A stretch of 64,000 nucleotides of DNA from Polynucleobacter necessarius (GCF_900095185.1 NZ_LT606948.1:1526509-1590508), one strand, 5' to 3'; positions 1 to 9,585 are shown, numbered from the stretch's first letter. Program-made: numbers and translations. Notes: generated from the sequence alone by a model not told the origin.

Positions 1-563
1 AACTTCTTGACAGCCTCTAAAGCTTTTTCCTTCAAACCTGGCTCTCGGCCATATAAATAATTAAAGCGACGGGCAACTTCCCTAGTCATCTCAACGTGCG
101 GCACCTGATCTTCGCCAACCGGCACAAACTGGGCTCGATATATCAACATATCTGCAGCTTGTAACAGTGGGTAACCCAAGAAACCATATGTTTGCAGATC
201 TTTTTCTTTGAGCTTTTCAATTTGATCCTTATAAGTAGGTACCCTCTCAAGCCAGCCCAATGGCGTACCCATAGACAGTAATAAGAAGAGTTCGGCATGT
301 TCAGGCACTTTGCTCTGAATAAACAAGGTTGCTTGGTTGGGGTCCACTCCACTAGCCAACCAATCAATCACCATGTCCCATACGGATTGCTCGATCACAT
401 CAGGGGTCTCGTAATGAGTGGTTAAGGCATGCCAATCAGCCACAAAAAAGAAGCAGGGGTATTCAGACTGCAAGCGCACCCAATTCTTTAAAACACCATG
501 GTAATGACCGAAGTGCAAACTACCGGTTGGTCGCATGCCTGAGAGAACGCGTTCAGCAAACAT
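1..563 (-). CDS. trpS: Tryptophanyl-tRNA synthetase, N-terminal part (runs off the left edge)
   Basis: Class I aminoacyl-tRNA synthetase that charges tRNA-Trp in the cytoplasm. The first 187 codons are in the window, open from the ATG at 563 to base 1 with no stop. The class I signature appears as TGSLHFGH at residues 13-20, and the family motif PVGEDQVPHVEMTRE lies near the left edge. The KMSKS loop and C-terminus are outside. It is the last visible gene of a minus-strand run after the PHP-domain gene, with 36 bases between them. The frame shows no lesions. Identification is firm; completeness cannot be judged. Confidence 0.95.
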   Translation of the reverse strand, partial: MFAERVLSGMRPTGSLHFGHYHGVLKNWVRLQSEYPCFFFVADWHALTTHYETPDVIEQSVWDMVIDWLASGVDPNQATLFIQSKVPEHAELFLLLSMGTPLGWLERVPTYKDQIEKLKEKDLQTYGFLGYPLLQAADMLIYRAQFVPVGEDQVPHVEMTREVARRFNYLYGREPGLKEKALEAVKK

Positions 564-599
564 CTGTATTCTTTTCTAAATAGTGAAGGGGTTATATTT

Positions 600-1454
600 T
601 TAATGAAAGGCAGACCAAACAGGAGTGAGATGATCTGGTAATAGTGGCAAATTGCCTAAATCGATATGGCTCTCATTGGGGTCGTGAAAGTCTGATCCAC
701 GCGAGGCCAAAAAGCCGTATTGCTCAGCAATCTTGGCGTATGTTTTGTATTGATCGGGGCTATGGCTGCCAGTGACTACCTCAATCGCTAAGCCACCGAG
801 ATCTTTAAAGCGCTTATAAAGTTCATCATCCATTTGCATCGCATTAAGCCGGCTGTAGCGGCCAGGATGTGCAATTACAGCTACTCCTCCAGATGCCTTG
901 ATCCATGCCACTGCATCATCGAGACTAGCCCATTGATGGGGCACATATCCTGGCTTGCCTTCAATTAAATAGTTTTTAAATACGTGCTCAGTATTGCGGC
1001 ACACTCCCTGCTCTACTAAATAACGCGCAAAGTGCGTTCTTGAAATCAATTGATGGTTGCCAGCACAATGAAGTGCACCCTCATATGCTCCATAAATACC
1101 GACTTTGGCCAATTGATCCGCCATGAGTTGCGCGCGATTCCCGCGGCCCTCACGCGTGCGACGCAAGCCCTCAATAATTCCAACATGCTCTGCATCGATT
1201 CCGAGGCCGACGATATGAATAGTTTCACCCATCCAGGTTACCGAAATTTCTACGCCGGCAAGATAATCTAAATTTAATGCACTAGCAGCCTCACGAGCAT
1301 GCTTCTGACCGCCTAACTCATCATGATCAGTGAGCGCCCATAAATGCACTCCATTGGCTTTAGCGCGTTCAGCCAATGCTTCAGGCGTGAAAGTTCCATC
1401 AGAAACAACTGAGTGGCAATGCAAATCGGCATTTAGGGTGGGCAAGATGCTCAT
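600..1454 (-). CDS. rnm: PHP-domain phosphoesterase (Rnm/YciV, 3',5'-nucleoside bisphosphate phosphatase type)
   Basis: A 284-residue PHP-family metal-dependent phosphoesterase. Metal-ligand motifs are visible: DLHCHSVVSDG at residues 10-20, LTDHDELGG from residue 41, VIAHPGRY in the middle and SRGSDFHDP near the C-terminus. Family knowledge links such proteins to hydrolysis of 3',5'-bisphosphorylated nucleosides and short 5' trimming of RNA (E. coli YciV/Rnm). It sits between zapE and trpS, co-oriented, only 11 bases from the zapE stop, so co-transcription is likely. Full length for the family. The exact substrate is inferred from family, so the symbol is less certain than the fold. Confidence 0.85.
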   Translation of the reverse strand: MSILPTLNADLHCHSVVSDGTFTPEALAERAKANGVHLWALTDHDELGGQKHAREAASALNLDYLAGVEISVTWMGETIHIVGLGIDAEHVGIIEGLRRTREGRGNRAQLMADQLAKVGIYGAYEGALHCAGNHQLISRTHFARYLVEQGVCRNTEHVFKNYLIEGKPGYVPHQWASLDDAVAWIKASGGVAVIAHPGRYSRLNAMQMDDELYKRFKDLGGLAIEVVTGSHSPDQYKTYAKIAEQYGFLASRGSDFHDPNESHIDLGNLPLLPDHLTPVWSAFH

Positions 1455-1465
1455 GGCCCTCTATT

Positions 1466-2569
1466 TTAGGTCAAGCTGGTATCAATTACCCGGCGCGGCG
1501 CATCTAGGTAGTCACGAGACTGCATTTCGATCAAGCGGGACACGGTTCGTGCGAATTCTGCGGTAATTTGACCCTCGGTATATAAATCCGGAGCCGGTAC
1601 CTCAGCAGACATAATGAGCTTAATTTTATGGTCGTATAAGACGTCTATTAGCCAAATAAAACGGCGTGCCTCATTAGTCATCCTTGGGGGCATATAAGGA
1701 ACGCCTGACAAAATTACCGCATGAAACTGATTGGCAAGCTCCAAATAATCATTTTGTGAGCGAGGTCCACAACAGAGCGTTTTGAAATCAAACCAAACTA
1801 CACCATCGGCCATATGCAACGGTCGTAACTCTCGGGACTCAATATATAAAACAGGTTGAGGGGTTTCTTTTTGATTGCCAATTAATGTTTTGAACATTTG
1901 CCCCAGGACAGTTTGTGTTTCTGCATTCACTGGCGCGAGATAAGCCTCTACTCGCGCCATTTGGACGCGGCGATAATCATTGCCAGCATCCACATTTAAT
2001 ACATCAAGCTTCTCTTCTAGCAATTTGATCGCCGGTAATAATCGATCACGATGTAAACCATTTGGGTATAACTGATCTGGGCGGTAGTTTGATGTCATTA
2101 CAAACTGCACACGATCAGCAAAAAGTGCGCTGAGCAAGCGGTATAGAATCATCGCATCCGCGATGTCATTGATATGGAACTCATCAAAACAAATTAAGCG
2201 ATAACGATCGGCGATTCGCTTGGCGAGTTCATCTAGTGGATCCGCTAAGCCTGAAAGTTCATGAAGTTCGCGATGCACTTCACGCATGAACCCATGAAAA
2301 TGAATCCGAATCTTTTTTTCGAGTGGTGAGGCAGCATAAAAGCAGTCCATCAAGAAAGACTTACCACGACCCACACCACCCCATAAATACAATCCCCGAG
2401 GAAGAGTTGGTTTAAAAAGCTTTTTTTTCAGCTTACTACTGCGAATGTCTTTGTAAGCAATCCACTCATTTTCGCATTGTTGAAGACGCGCTACAGCAAG
2501 AAGTTGCGCGGGATCGCTTTGATACCCGCGCGTCTTTAACGCTTGTTGGTAAAACTCAATGGTTTTCAA
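1466..2569 (-). CDS. zapE: Cell division protein ZapE (AFG1-like ATPase)
   Basis: A 367-residue P-loop ATPase of the AFG1/ZapE family, which associates with the Z ring and modulates FtsZ assembly in E. coli. Walker A is GGVGRGKS at residues 64-71, and a Walker B-like stretch LICFDEFHINDI lies near residue 150. Length matches bacterial ZapE. It starts directly at the lpdA end (next base after the lpdA stop), the usual betaproteobacterial arrangement sucA-sucB-lpdA-zapE. No lesions. The cell-division role is from the family; the location next to 2-oxoglutarate dehydrogenase genes is positional rather than functional evidence. Confidence 0.93.
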   Translation of the reverse strand: MKTIEFYQQALKTRGYQSDPAQLLAVARLQQCENEWIAYKDIRSSKLKKKLFKPTLPRGLYLWGGVGRGKSFLMDCFYAASPLEKKIRIHFHGFMREVHRELHELSGLADPLDELAKRIADRYRLICFDEFHINDIADAMILYRLLSALFADRVQFVMTSNYRPDQLYPNGLHRDRLLPAIKLLEEKLDVLNVDAGNDYRRVQMARVEAYLAPVNAETQTVLGQMFKTLIGNQKETPQPVLYIESRELRPLHMADGVVWFDFKTLCCGPRSQNDYLELANQFHAVILSGVPYMPPRMTNEARRFIWLIDVLYDHKIKLIMSAEVPAPDLYTEGQITAEFARTVSRLIEMQSRDYLDAPRRVIDTSLT

Positions 2570-4006
2570 TTACATATTTAATGCACGCGAGTCTGTCGCC
2601 AACGCTGCCTCGCGCATCACTTCAGACAAACTAGGATGCGCATGACAGATACGTGCAATATCTTCTGCTGCCGCTTTAAATTCCATTGCTACTGCTGCTT
2701 CAGCAATTAAGTCGGATGCATTGGCGCCGATGATGTGAACACCTAAAATTTCATCAGTCTTTGCATCAGCCAATACTTTGATGAATCCATCAGCGCGGCC
2801 CATGCCTAAGGCACGACCATTTGCAGCAAATGGGAACTGGCCTGCTTTATAAGCAATACCGGCTTCTTTCACAGCTTGCTCTGTTTTACCAACCCAAGCG
2901 ATCTCTGGATCGGTATAGATCACCCATGGAATGCAGTTGTAATCAATGTGGGGTTTTTGGCCCGCAATAACTTCAGCAACCAAGACGCCCTCATCTTCAG
3001 CCTTATGGGCCAACATAGGTCCGCGTACAACGTCACCAACCGCATATACGCCTGGCGCTGAAGTTGCGCAAGTATGGTCATCAATCGGGATAAAACCGCG
3101 CTCATCTACTTTGAGACCAATCTTATCTAGACCTAATTTGTCCGTATTTGGCACACGACCAACAGAGACAATTAAGCGATCACACTCCAATTTGGCTACT
3201 TTACCAGCACTATCAGTGTAGTTAACAACTATATCTTTCTTCTCTACTTTGACATCGCCAATCTTGACGCCTGTGTTAATACTTAGACCCTGCTTAGCAA
3301 ATAGTTTTTGCGCTTCTTTAGCAATGCTGACATCACAAGCAACTAAGAACGATGGCATTGCCTCAAGCACGGTAACCTCAGCACCAACCCTGCGCCATAC
3401 AGAACCCAGCTCTAAGCCAATTACACCAGCGCCGATGACTCCTAATTTCTTCGGAGCGGAATCAAACTTGAGTGCGCCTTCGTTATCGCAGATCAAGACA
3501 TTGTCAACAGAGATACCAGGAATGTGACGCGCTTTAGAACCGGTTGCAATTATGACGTTCTTTGCAGTAACCGTAGTTTTGTCTTTGCCATCAACCTTTA
3601 CTTGGTAACCATCAGCTCCCTTTCCTTCGAATGAGGCATGACCTTTTAAGAGGGTAATTTTATTCTTGCGGAACAGGTACTGGATGCCGCCAGTCATCTT
3701 GGTAACGATGTCATCTTTACGAGCGACCATTTTTTTAGAGTCAATGCTAACTGTTCCCACTTTAATACCGTGGTCAGCTGCGTGATGATTAATCTTCTCA
3801 AACTCTTCAGATGATGCTAAAAGCGCCTTTGAAGGAATGCAACCAACATTCAAACAGGTGCCGCCTAAACGAGGCTCGCCCTTAGGATCATCATAGGCAT
3901 TCGATTCTGCACAGGCAACTTTGAAGTCGAGTTGCGCTGCACGAATTGCGGCAATATAGCCTCCAGGTCCACCACCAATCACAACTACATCAAAAGCTTG
4001 ACTCAT
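2570..4006 (-). CDS. lpdA: Dihydrolipoyl dehydrogenase (E3)
   Basis: FAD-dependent E3 subunit that reoxidises dihydrolipoamide and reduces NAD+, here placed to serve the 2-oxoglutarate dehydrogenase complex. 478 residues, the usual length. The FAD-binding GGGPGG is at residues 11-16. The redox-active disulfide motif GTCLNVGCIPSK gives Cys51 and Cys56. An NAD-binding GAGVIGLELGS follows mid-protein, and the C-terminal His-Glu catalytic pair lies in HAHPSLSEVM. It follows sucB by 12 bases, so the three genes form one minus-strand operon. No anomalies. Confidence 0.97.
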   Translation of the reverse strand: MSQAFDVVVIGGGPGGYIAAIRAAQLDFKVACAESNAYDDPKGEPRLGGTCLNVGCIPSKALLASSEEFEKINHHAADHGIKVGTVSIDSKKMVARKDDIVTKMTGGIQYLFRKNKITLLKGHASFEGKGADGYQVKVDGKDKTTVTAKNVIIATGSKARHIPGISVDNVLICDNEGALKFDSAPKKLGVIGAGVIGLELGSVWRRVGAEVTVLEAMPSFLVACDVSIAKEAQKLFAKQGLSINTGVKIGDVKVEKKDIVVNYTDSAGKVAKLECDRLIVSVGRVPNTDKLGLDKIGLKVDERGFIPIDDHTCATSAPGVYAVGDVVRGPMLAHKAEDEGVLVAEVIAGQKPHIDYNCIPWVIYTDPEIAWVGKTEQAVKEAGIAYKAGQFPFAANGRALGMGRADGFIKVLADAKTDEILGVHIIGANASDLIAEAAVAMEFKAAAEDIARICHAHPSLSEVMREAALATDSRALNM

Positions 4007-4018
4007 GATCTTCCCTTC

Positions 4019-5191
4019 TTACAAATCTAAGAGAAGACGTGAAGGATCTTCTAAGGCATCCTTCATGGCAACCAAACCAAGTACAGCCTCGCGGCCGTCG
4101 ATGATGCGGTGATCGTATGACAAAGCCAAATAGTTGATTGGGCGAACAACCACTTGACCGTTTTCTACCACTGCGCGGTCTTTAGTCGCATGAATGCCCA
4201 AAATGGCAGATTGCGGTGGGTTGATGATTGGCGTGGAAAGCATCGAGCCAAATACGCCTCCATTAGAGATGGAGAATGTGCCACCAGTCAACTCTTCAAT
4301 TGATAGCTTACCTTCGCGCGCCTTAACGCCAAACTCAGCAATCTTTTTCTCGATGTCAGCTAAATTCATTTGGCCTACATCACGCAGAATTGGAACGACC
4401 AAGCCACGTGGCGAGCTAACAGCAATACCAATGTCAAAGTAGCCATGGTAAACAATGTCATTGCCGTCAACAGATGCATTTAAGAGCGAGAATTTCTTCA
4501 AAGCGTGGGTCGCAGCTTTTACGAAGAAAGACATAAAGCCTAACTTCACTCCATGAACTTTTTCAAATTGATCTTTGTATTTATTGCGCATAGCAATGAC
4601 TGGCGCCATATTAACTTCGTTAAATGTAGTCAAGATTGCGTTGTTTGCTTGTGATTCGAGCAAGCGCTCAGCGATACGAGCACGCAAGCGACTCATTGGC
4701 ACACGCTCTTCAGGACGAGCGCCTGTTGGAACTGGAGCGCTTGGTAAGGCAGCTGCCTTAGTGCTGCCTGCAGAGGCATTTAATGCGTCCCCTTTGGTAA
4801 TACGGCCATCACGGCCAGAACCGGCAACTTGGCCAGCATCGATATTTTTTTCTGCCAGAATTTTTGCAGCAGAAGGTGCGGCGGCGGCCCTTGCTGACTG
4901 AGCAGCTGGGGTAGCTGCCGGAGCAGTTGCAGCGGCTGGGGCTGCAACAGCGATGCTATCAATCTTTGCAATCAACTGTTCAGCAAGTACAGTACCGCCA
5001 TCAGCAACAACAATTTCTGTCAAAACACCGGCAGAAGGTGCTGGAACTTCAAGAACCACTTTATCTGTTTCGATTTCGATCAAGATCTCGTCTTGACCAA
5101 CAGCGTCACCAACTTTCTTCTTCCACTGCAATAAAGTTGCTTCGGCAACTGACTCAGAGAGTTGTGGAACTTTAACTTCGAAAATAGCCAT
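4019..5191 (-). CDS. sucB: 2-oxoglutarate dehydrogenase E2, dihydrolipoyllysine succinyltransferase
   Basis: E2 core of the 2-oxoglutarate dehydrogenase complex; it transfers the succinyl group from lipoamide to CoA. An N-terminal lipoyl domain carries the lipoylation site in ETDKVV (Lys44 counted from the chosen start). An Ala/Pro-rich linker, a peripheral-subunit-binding domain ([12 protein letters not shown]) and the C-terminal catalytic domain with [11 protein letters not shown] follow. I chose the ATG at 5191 because an AGGA Shine-Dalgarno lies 6-7 bases upstream; an in-frame TTG at 5197 is less plausible. Single lipoyl domain, 390 residues, as usual. It lies between sucA and lpdA. Confidence 0.96.
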   Translation of the reverse strand: MAIFEVKVPQLSESVAEATLLQWKKKVGDAVGQDEILIEIETDKVVLEVPAPSAGVLTEIVVADGGTVLAEQLIAKIDSIAVAAPAAATAPAATPAAQSARAAAAPSAAKILAEKNIDAGQVAGSGRDGRITKGDALNASAGSTKAAALPSAPVPTGARPEERVPMSRLRARIAERLLESQANNAILTTFNEVNMAPVIAMRNKYKDQFEKVHGVKLGFMSFFVKAATHALKKFSLLNASVDGNDIVYHGYFDIGIAVSSPRGLVVPILRDVGQMNLADIEKKIAEFGVKAREGKLSIEELTGGTFSISNGGVFGSMLSTPIINPPQSAILGIHATKDRAVVENGQVVVRPINYLALSYDHRIIDGREAVLGLVAMKDALEDPSRLLLDL

Positions 5192-5240
5192 GATCAATCC
5201 TGTTTATTTATATATGTATGTGTTTTAGTAATGAATACGA

Positions 5241-8096
5241 TTATTTCGTGATCACATAACCTTTTAATTTGGCGAATGCCCCATTGAGCAATGATTTCTG
5301 CTGCTCTTGGTGGAGATGTGCATAACCGCAAGCTGGAGAGGCTGATGCGGGGCGCCCTGCATAGCCCAACTTCATACCTTCAGACATGTTTTCCAAGATG
5401 TTGTGCTGCACAAAGAACCAGGCACCTTGGTTTTGTGGTTCGTCTTGACACCAAACAATCTCTTCCAGTTTTGGATATTTTTTCAATTCGGCAGTTAATG
5501 CTTTGTGTGGGAACGGATACAACTGCTCCAAGCGAATGATGGCAAGATCGCCAATCTTCTTCTCGGTGCGTTGTTTTACCAAGTCGTAATAGACCTTACC
5601 AGAGCACATTACAAGTCGAGTAACTTGGCCAGCATCAATTAATTCATCACGTTCACCTAATACCGTCTTGAATCCACCCTTAGTAAACTCAGATAGAGGG
5701 GATGCCGCTTCTTTGTTACGAAGCAAGGATTTCGGTGTCATCAAAATTAACGGCTTACGGAACTGACGAATCATTTGACGACGCAGAACGTGAAAGATCT
5801 GTGAGGCAGAGGTCGGCTGAATGACTTGCATATTGGTATCTGCACATAACTGCATGAAGCGCTCCAAACGTGCTGAAGAGTGCTCTGGACCCTGACCTTC
5901 GTATCCGTGAGGCAACATCATCACCAATCCATTAGCGCGACCCCACTTCACTTCACCTGAGGCAATGAATTGATCAATAACTACCTGGGCACCATTGGCA
6001 AAATCGCCGAACTGCGCCTCCCAAATAGTTAATGTATTTGGCTCTACAGAAGCATAGCCATATTCAAAACCCAGAACCGCTTCTTCGGAGAGAATCGAGT
6101 CAATCACTAAGAATGGCGCTTGATCCTTAGCAACATGGCGCAATGGAATGTAAATTCCGGTATCCCACTTTTCACGATTTTGGTTATGGAGAACTGCGTG
6201 ACGATGCGTAAAAGTTCCGCGACCACTGTCTTCACCTGATAGCCTTACAGGATATCCACTAGCAAGTAGGGATGCAAAAGCCATATGCTCGCCCATACCC
6301 CAGTCAACATTGACTTCTCCGCGACCCATGGCGGCACGGTCATTCAAGACCTTTTCAACCAATGGGTGAACTTTAAAGCCATCACGGGGAGTAGAGATCC
6401 GTGCGGCAAGGCGTTTCCATTCAGCCAAAGGTATGGCTGTATCTGCCTCATCTGTCCATTTCTTATTCAGGAATGGGGACCAATCAACTGCAAACTTGCC
6501 CTTGTAGTTACTGAGCACCGGATCTGAAGTCTGGATACCTGCGTCCATTGCGGCTCTGTAGGCCTTGACCATTTCATCGCCAGTTCCAGCGGGCAATGAC
6601 TTCTCAGTCTCTAACTTGTCAGCATAGAGCTTGCGTGTGCCAGGATGGGCAGCGATGATTTTGTACATCAAAGGTTGAGTCATCGATGGAGTGTCTTGCT
6701 CGTTATGACCCAACCTTCTAAAACAAACAATATCAATGGCCACATCTTTGTGGAACTGAGAGCAAAATTCAATTGCCAACTGAGTGACTAACACAACGGC
6801 CTCTGGATCATCACCATTTACATGCAGTACTGGCGCATCGATGATTTTCATGATATCTGTACAGTACAAGCTCGAACGCAAATCGCGTGGGTCGGATGTC
6901 GTAAAGCCAATTTGGTTATTGATCACAATGTGCAAAGTGCCACCTGTCGAATAACCCCTAACCTCAGCCATAGCCAAGGTTTCTTGCATCACACCCTGAC
7001 CAGCAATCGCAGCATCGCCATGAACAAGAACAGGTAAAACCTGTTGACCCAAAACATCCCCGCGACGATCCATACGAGCACGCGCAGAACCTTCCACTAC
7101 CGGATTCACAATTTCTAAATGGGAAGGATTAAATGCTAAGGACACATGAACCGGGCCACTAGGAGTAGAAATATCGCTAGAAAAACCTTGGTGATACTTC
7201 ACGTCACCAGCAGGCAGAGTTTCAGGGCCTTTGTGCTCAAACTCTGCAAATAAATCTTTCGGCATTTTTCCTAAAGTATTTACTAAAACATTTAATCGAC
7301 CGCGGTGAGCCATACCAATGACGATCTCCTGAACGCCTTTAGCACCCGCCTGATGAATTACTTCATCCATGCAAGCTATAAAACTTTCGCCCCCCTCTAA
7401 GGAGAAGCGTTTTTGACCAACGTACTTCGCTTGAAGATAGCGTTCTAAGCCCTCAGCAGCTGTCACGCGATCTAGAATTTGACGTTTTTTCTCAACGTTA
7501 AATGCGGGTCTTGAACGGATGGACTCTAACTTCTCTTGCCACCATTTCTTAATCTTTTGATCGGCGATGAACATATATTCTGCGCCAATTGTCCCGCAAT
7601 AAGTTTCACGCAATGCTTGCAGCAAATCGCGCAAAGACATTTCGTTCTTACCAAAGAATGTATTACTGGTATTGAAGGCGATATCCATATCGCCATCAGT
7701 AAAGCCATAAAAAGCCGGATCCAACTCAGGAATGTCCTGACACCCTGTACGTTTCAATGGATCTAAATTTGCCCAGCGGTTGCCAACGTTACGGTAAGCA
7801 GCAATTAATTGCTGAACAGCAACCCGTTTGCGACCCATCTCAGAGTCAGCCAAATCAGAAATCGTTCTGATGGGGCCTTGCTTGGCGCGCTCAGCAAAAG
7901 AGGCAACATTGGGTCCATGCGCAATATCCGTTCCTGATGAGCCATCAACCGCAGGAGCCTGTTTCAGGCTGTCGAAATAATCTCGCCAATGATCAGCAAC
8001 AGAAGCTGAATCGTGCAAGTAAGATTCGTAGAGTTCTTCTATATAGGGGGCGTTTCCGCCAAAGAGATACGAATTATCTCTTTGGTCCTGCATCAT
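5241..8096 (-). CDS. sucA: 2-oxoglutarate dehydrogenase E1, thiamine diphosphate dependent
   Basis: E1 subunit that decarboxylates 2-oxoglutarate on thiamine diphosphate and succinylates the E2 lipoyl group. About 951 residues. The N-terminal E1-binding motif reads NAPYIEELYESYL. The core contains EIVIGMAHRGRLNVL, a GDAAIAGQGVMQET segment typical of the ThDP-binding half, and the C-terminal transketolase-like domain (SGEDSGRGTFTHRHAV). The ATG at 8096 is preferred over the in-frame GTG at 8105 because AAGGTG sits just upstream of it. First gene of the sucA-sucB-lpdA-zapE run. An inverted repeat upstream (8190-8208) may regulate it. Confidence 0.96.
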   Translation of the reverse strand: MMQDQRDNSYLFGGNAPYIEELYESYLHDSASVADHWRDYFDSLKQAPAVDGSSGTDIAHGPNVASFAERAKQGPIRTISDLADSEMGRKRVAVQQLIAAYRNVGNRWANLDPLKRTGCQDIPELDPAFYGFTDGDMDIAFNTSNTFFGKNEMSLRDLLQALRETYCGTIGAEYMFIADQKIKKWWQEKLESIRSRPAFNVEKKRQILDRVTAAEGLERYLQAKYVGQKRFSLEGGESFIACMDEVIHQAGAKGVQEIVIGMAHRGRLNVLVNTLGKMPKDLFAEFEHKGPETLPAGDVKYHQGFSSDISTPSGPVHVSLAFNPSHLEIVNPVVEGSARARMDRRGDVLGQQVLPVLVHGDAAIAGQGVMQETLAMAEVRGYSTGGTLHIVINNQIGFTTSDPRDLRSSLYCTDIMKIIDAPVLHVNGDDPEAVVLVTQLAIEFCSQFHKDVAIDIVCFRRLGHNEQDTPSMTQPLMYKIIAAHPGTRKLYADKLETEKSLPAGTGDEMVKAYRAAMDAGIQTSDPVLSNYKGKFAVDWSPFLNKKWTDEADTAIPLAEWKRLAARISTPRDGFKVHPLVEKVLNDRAAMGRGEVNVDWGMGEHMAFASLLASGYPVRLSGEDSGRGTFTHRHAVLHNQNREKWDTGIYIPLRHVAKDQAPFLVIDSILSEEAVLGFEYGYASVEPNTLTIWEAQFGDFANGAQVVIDQFIASGEVKWGRANGLVMMLPHGYEGQGPEHSSARLERFMQLCADTNMQVIQPTSASQIFHVLRRQMIRQFRKPLILMTPKSLLRNKEAASPLSEFTKGGFKTVLGERDELIDAGQVTRLVMCSGKVYYDLVKQRTEKKIGDLAIIRLEQLYPFPHKALTAELKKYPKLEEIVWCQDEPQNQGAWFFVQHNILENMSEGMKLGYAGRPASASPACGYAHLHQEQQKSLLNGAFAKLKGYVITK

Positions 8097-8189
8097 GATG
8101 CTCACCTTTCATCGGGTTTCCCGAATAAAAACTGTGGTTAAAACCATCCGCTCCACGGCTGTACCGATTTACGGATTGATCTGTGCAAA

Positions 8190-8208
8190 TACTGTTACTA
8201 CAACAGTA
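8190..8208. promoter_or_regulatory. Putative operator: 7-bp-arm inverted repeat upstream of sucA
   Basis: TACTGTT and AACAGTA flank a 5-base spacer, about 94 bases upstream of the sucA start. The symmetry and size are those of a dimeric repressor site. It lies in the stretch between sucA and the divergent excisionase-like pseudogene, so it could serve either. No regulator for this motif is identifiable here, and I found no second copy. Function is inference. Confidence 0.35.
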
Positions 8209-8396
8209 ATTTAACACGAATGGCCATTGATAGATAAAGGGCTTTCCCTGATTTTGGGGTTTTCGGGGGTATCTCCCTACTCGGGGAGCATGAATAAGAA
8301 CTTGCCTACCCCGCTTTAAAGGTATGCCGACAGATTCAAATGATTTTGATTTTTATTCTCTAAATCTTCAAACCCTTAAATGAAATTAAGGGAAAT
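8209..8396. other. Divergent intergenic region between sucA and the excisionase-like pseudogene
   Basis: No coding potential seen. It must hold the promoters of sucA (leftward) and of the former rightward gene, but I cannot point to confident -35/-10 pairs. Its right end has an inverted repeat, CCCTTAA-ATGAAA-TTAAGGG at 8373-8392, whose right arm doubles as the Shine-Dalgarno for the ATG at 8397. That would occlude ribosome binding in the RNA. Confidence 0.5.
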
Positions 8397-8912
8397 ATGA
8401 AATCAATTACCCCCGAAACAGAATATCTCAGTACTCGTCAAAGCGCCAAGATTCTGCAGGTTTCCTTGGGCACCGTTCAAAAAATGGTTGAGTGAGACGA
8501 GTTAATCGCTTGGAAAACCCGCGGAGGTCATCGGCGAATATTGGCCAGCTCTTTGGAGCAGCAATTACAGCGCAGAAAGAGGGCAATGAGACAAAAGACT
8601 ACCCAGAACTGTGTGGCTATTGGCATATTTAGAAGGTCTGAAAATGACCAGGAATTAATCGAATCTATCGCCGATTGGCACTTAAGGTAGATATGGAAAT
8701 GGCAGTAGACAGCCTTAAGGGTGCTAATGAACGCAGTGTCAATAGCACCTGATCTGATCTTTTTAGATGCCCTCATTCCTCCAGTAGCGCAAGTTCACCT
8801 CATTCATTATTTGAGCAGAAACAAGGAAACACATCATATTCCTATACTAGTAGATGAGGGTTTTATTAAGTTTTACCCTGGGATAGTTGCGCTGGTTGAT
8901 GAAAATAATTGA
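8397..8912 (+). pseudogene. Broken excisionase-type HTH protein with receiver-like C-terminal domain
   Basis: From the ATG at 8397 the frame encodes a MerR/excisionase-type helix-turn-helix: YLSTRQSAKILQVSLGTVQ, then WKTRGGHRRI. A TGA at about 8494 interrupts it inside the HTH. A later frame carries a receiver-like segment, DLIFLDALIPP near 8755 and a hydrophobic C-terminal stretch, ending at 8912. The architecture, DNA-binding domain followed by a response-regulator-like domain, is seen in Burkholderiales proteins annotated as excisionase-family regulators. Lesions visible: the in-frame stop, at least one frameshift after about 8690, and another stop near 8754. Clearly not functional as one protein. 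Confidence 0.75.
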
Positions 8913-9039
8913 TTTAAACCCTTTAATTATTGGCTACCCTGCAACCAGCCCTGATTCTGAGGATGCTTGGCCCAATGGCAAACGCCATGACCTACTAGAG
9001 CCACTCTTTGTTGAGGCTTTAGCCAGAAAATGGGCATAA
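8899..9039 (+). other. Short unrecognised open frame (46 codons), possible gene remnant
   Basis: An ATG overlaps the end of the preceding pseudogene and opens 46 codons beginning MKIIDLNPLIIGYPATSP. I do not recognise it. The overlap with the upstream gene end is what a translationally coupled downstream gene would look like, and the frame ends abruptly, so it may be the 5' remnant of a lost partner of the HTH/receiver gene. The rest of 9040-9118 shows nothing I can support. Confidence 0.2.
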
Positions 9040-9118
9040 ATTTGAATTAAAGCACTCTTGGGATATCAAAATTGCCGCTATTGAGCGACTTTGTTGATAA
9101 AACAGAGTTAAATGAGGG

Positions 9119-9403
9119 TTAGATCAAATAGTTGCTTCGATCTCTGCCTTCGATCCACTTGGGAGCTTTACCGCGTCCTGTCCAAGTTTCACCAGTTGAT
9201 GGATTGCGATACTTGGGCGCCACTTTACCGCCAGTACTTTTAGTTCCTGCTTTACGGCTAAATAAATCTGCTGCAGTAAGGTGATATTGCTCAATAATGA
9301 ATTTTGCCTTGGCGATTCCGTCAGCCTTTTCGTGGGCAATTGCTTCTTTAATCTGTTTATCCAACTGCTCGCGTTGGGCTGCAAGCTCTTTATAAGAAGG
9401 CAT
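9119..9403 (-). CDS. H-NS family nucleoid-associated protein
   Basis: A 94-residue H-NS-like DNA-binding protein. The N-terminal half is a predicted coiled-coil oligomerisation region (YKELAAQREQLDKQIKEA). The C-terminal half carries the family DNA-binding core, YRNPSTGETWTGRGKAPKWI. This class silences AT-rich DNA and is common in Burkholderiaceae in several short copies. The upstream 9415-9580 region is strikingly AT-rich, consistent with autoregulation (inference). Isolated gene between an HTH pseudogene and a thioesterase. No lesions. Which paralogue it is cannot be told from the window. Confidence 0.92.
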   Translation of the reverse strand: MPSYKELAAQREQLDKQIKEAIAHEKADGIAKAKFIIEQYHLTAADLFSRKAGTKSTGGKVAPKYRNPSTGETWTGRGKAPKWIEGRDRSNYLI

Positions 9404-9414
9404 ATTGTTTTCAC

Positions 9415-9580
9415 TCTCGGAATATTAAGTTGTTATAAATACGTCATTTATATAACATATTGGCAGGTTATTATATATAACTTAATATTTCAAGCAATAT
9501 ATTGGATCTGGATATTAACCTTTTTTAATTAATCTATATATATTAACTACATTAAATACATAATCTTTATAAATATAATG
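9415..9580. promoter_or_regulatory. Very AT-rich upstream region of the H-NS family gene
   Basis: The stretch is made mostly of A and T with runs such as TTATATATAACTTAATATT and repeated ATATTGG. It separates the H-NS-like gene from the thioesterase gene end. H-NS-type proteins bind such DNA, so this is a good candidate for the gene's own promoter and autoregulatory site. The role is inferred from composition and position only. Confidence 0.4.
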
Positions 9581-9585
9581 CTTAT

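Noticed and set aside
9119..9414. Second overlapping minus-strand frame of 96 codons in the H-NS gene.
   Set aside because: It is a frame-shifted shadow; the 94-codon frame has the complete H-NS family sequence.
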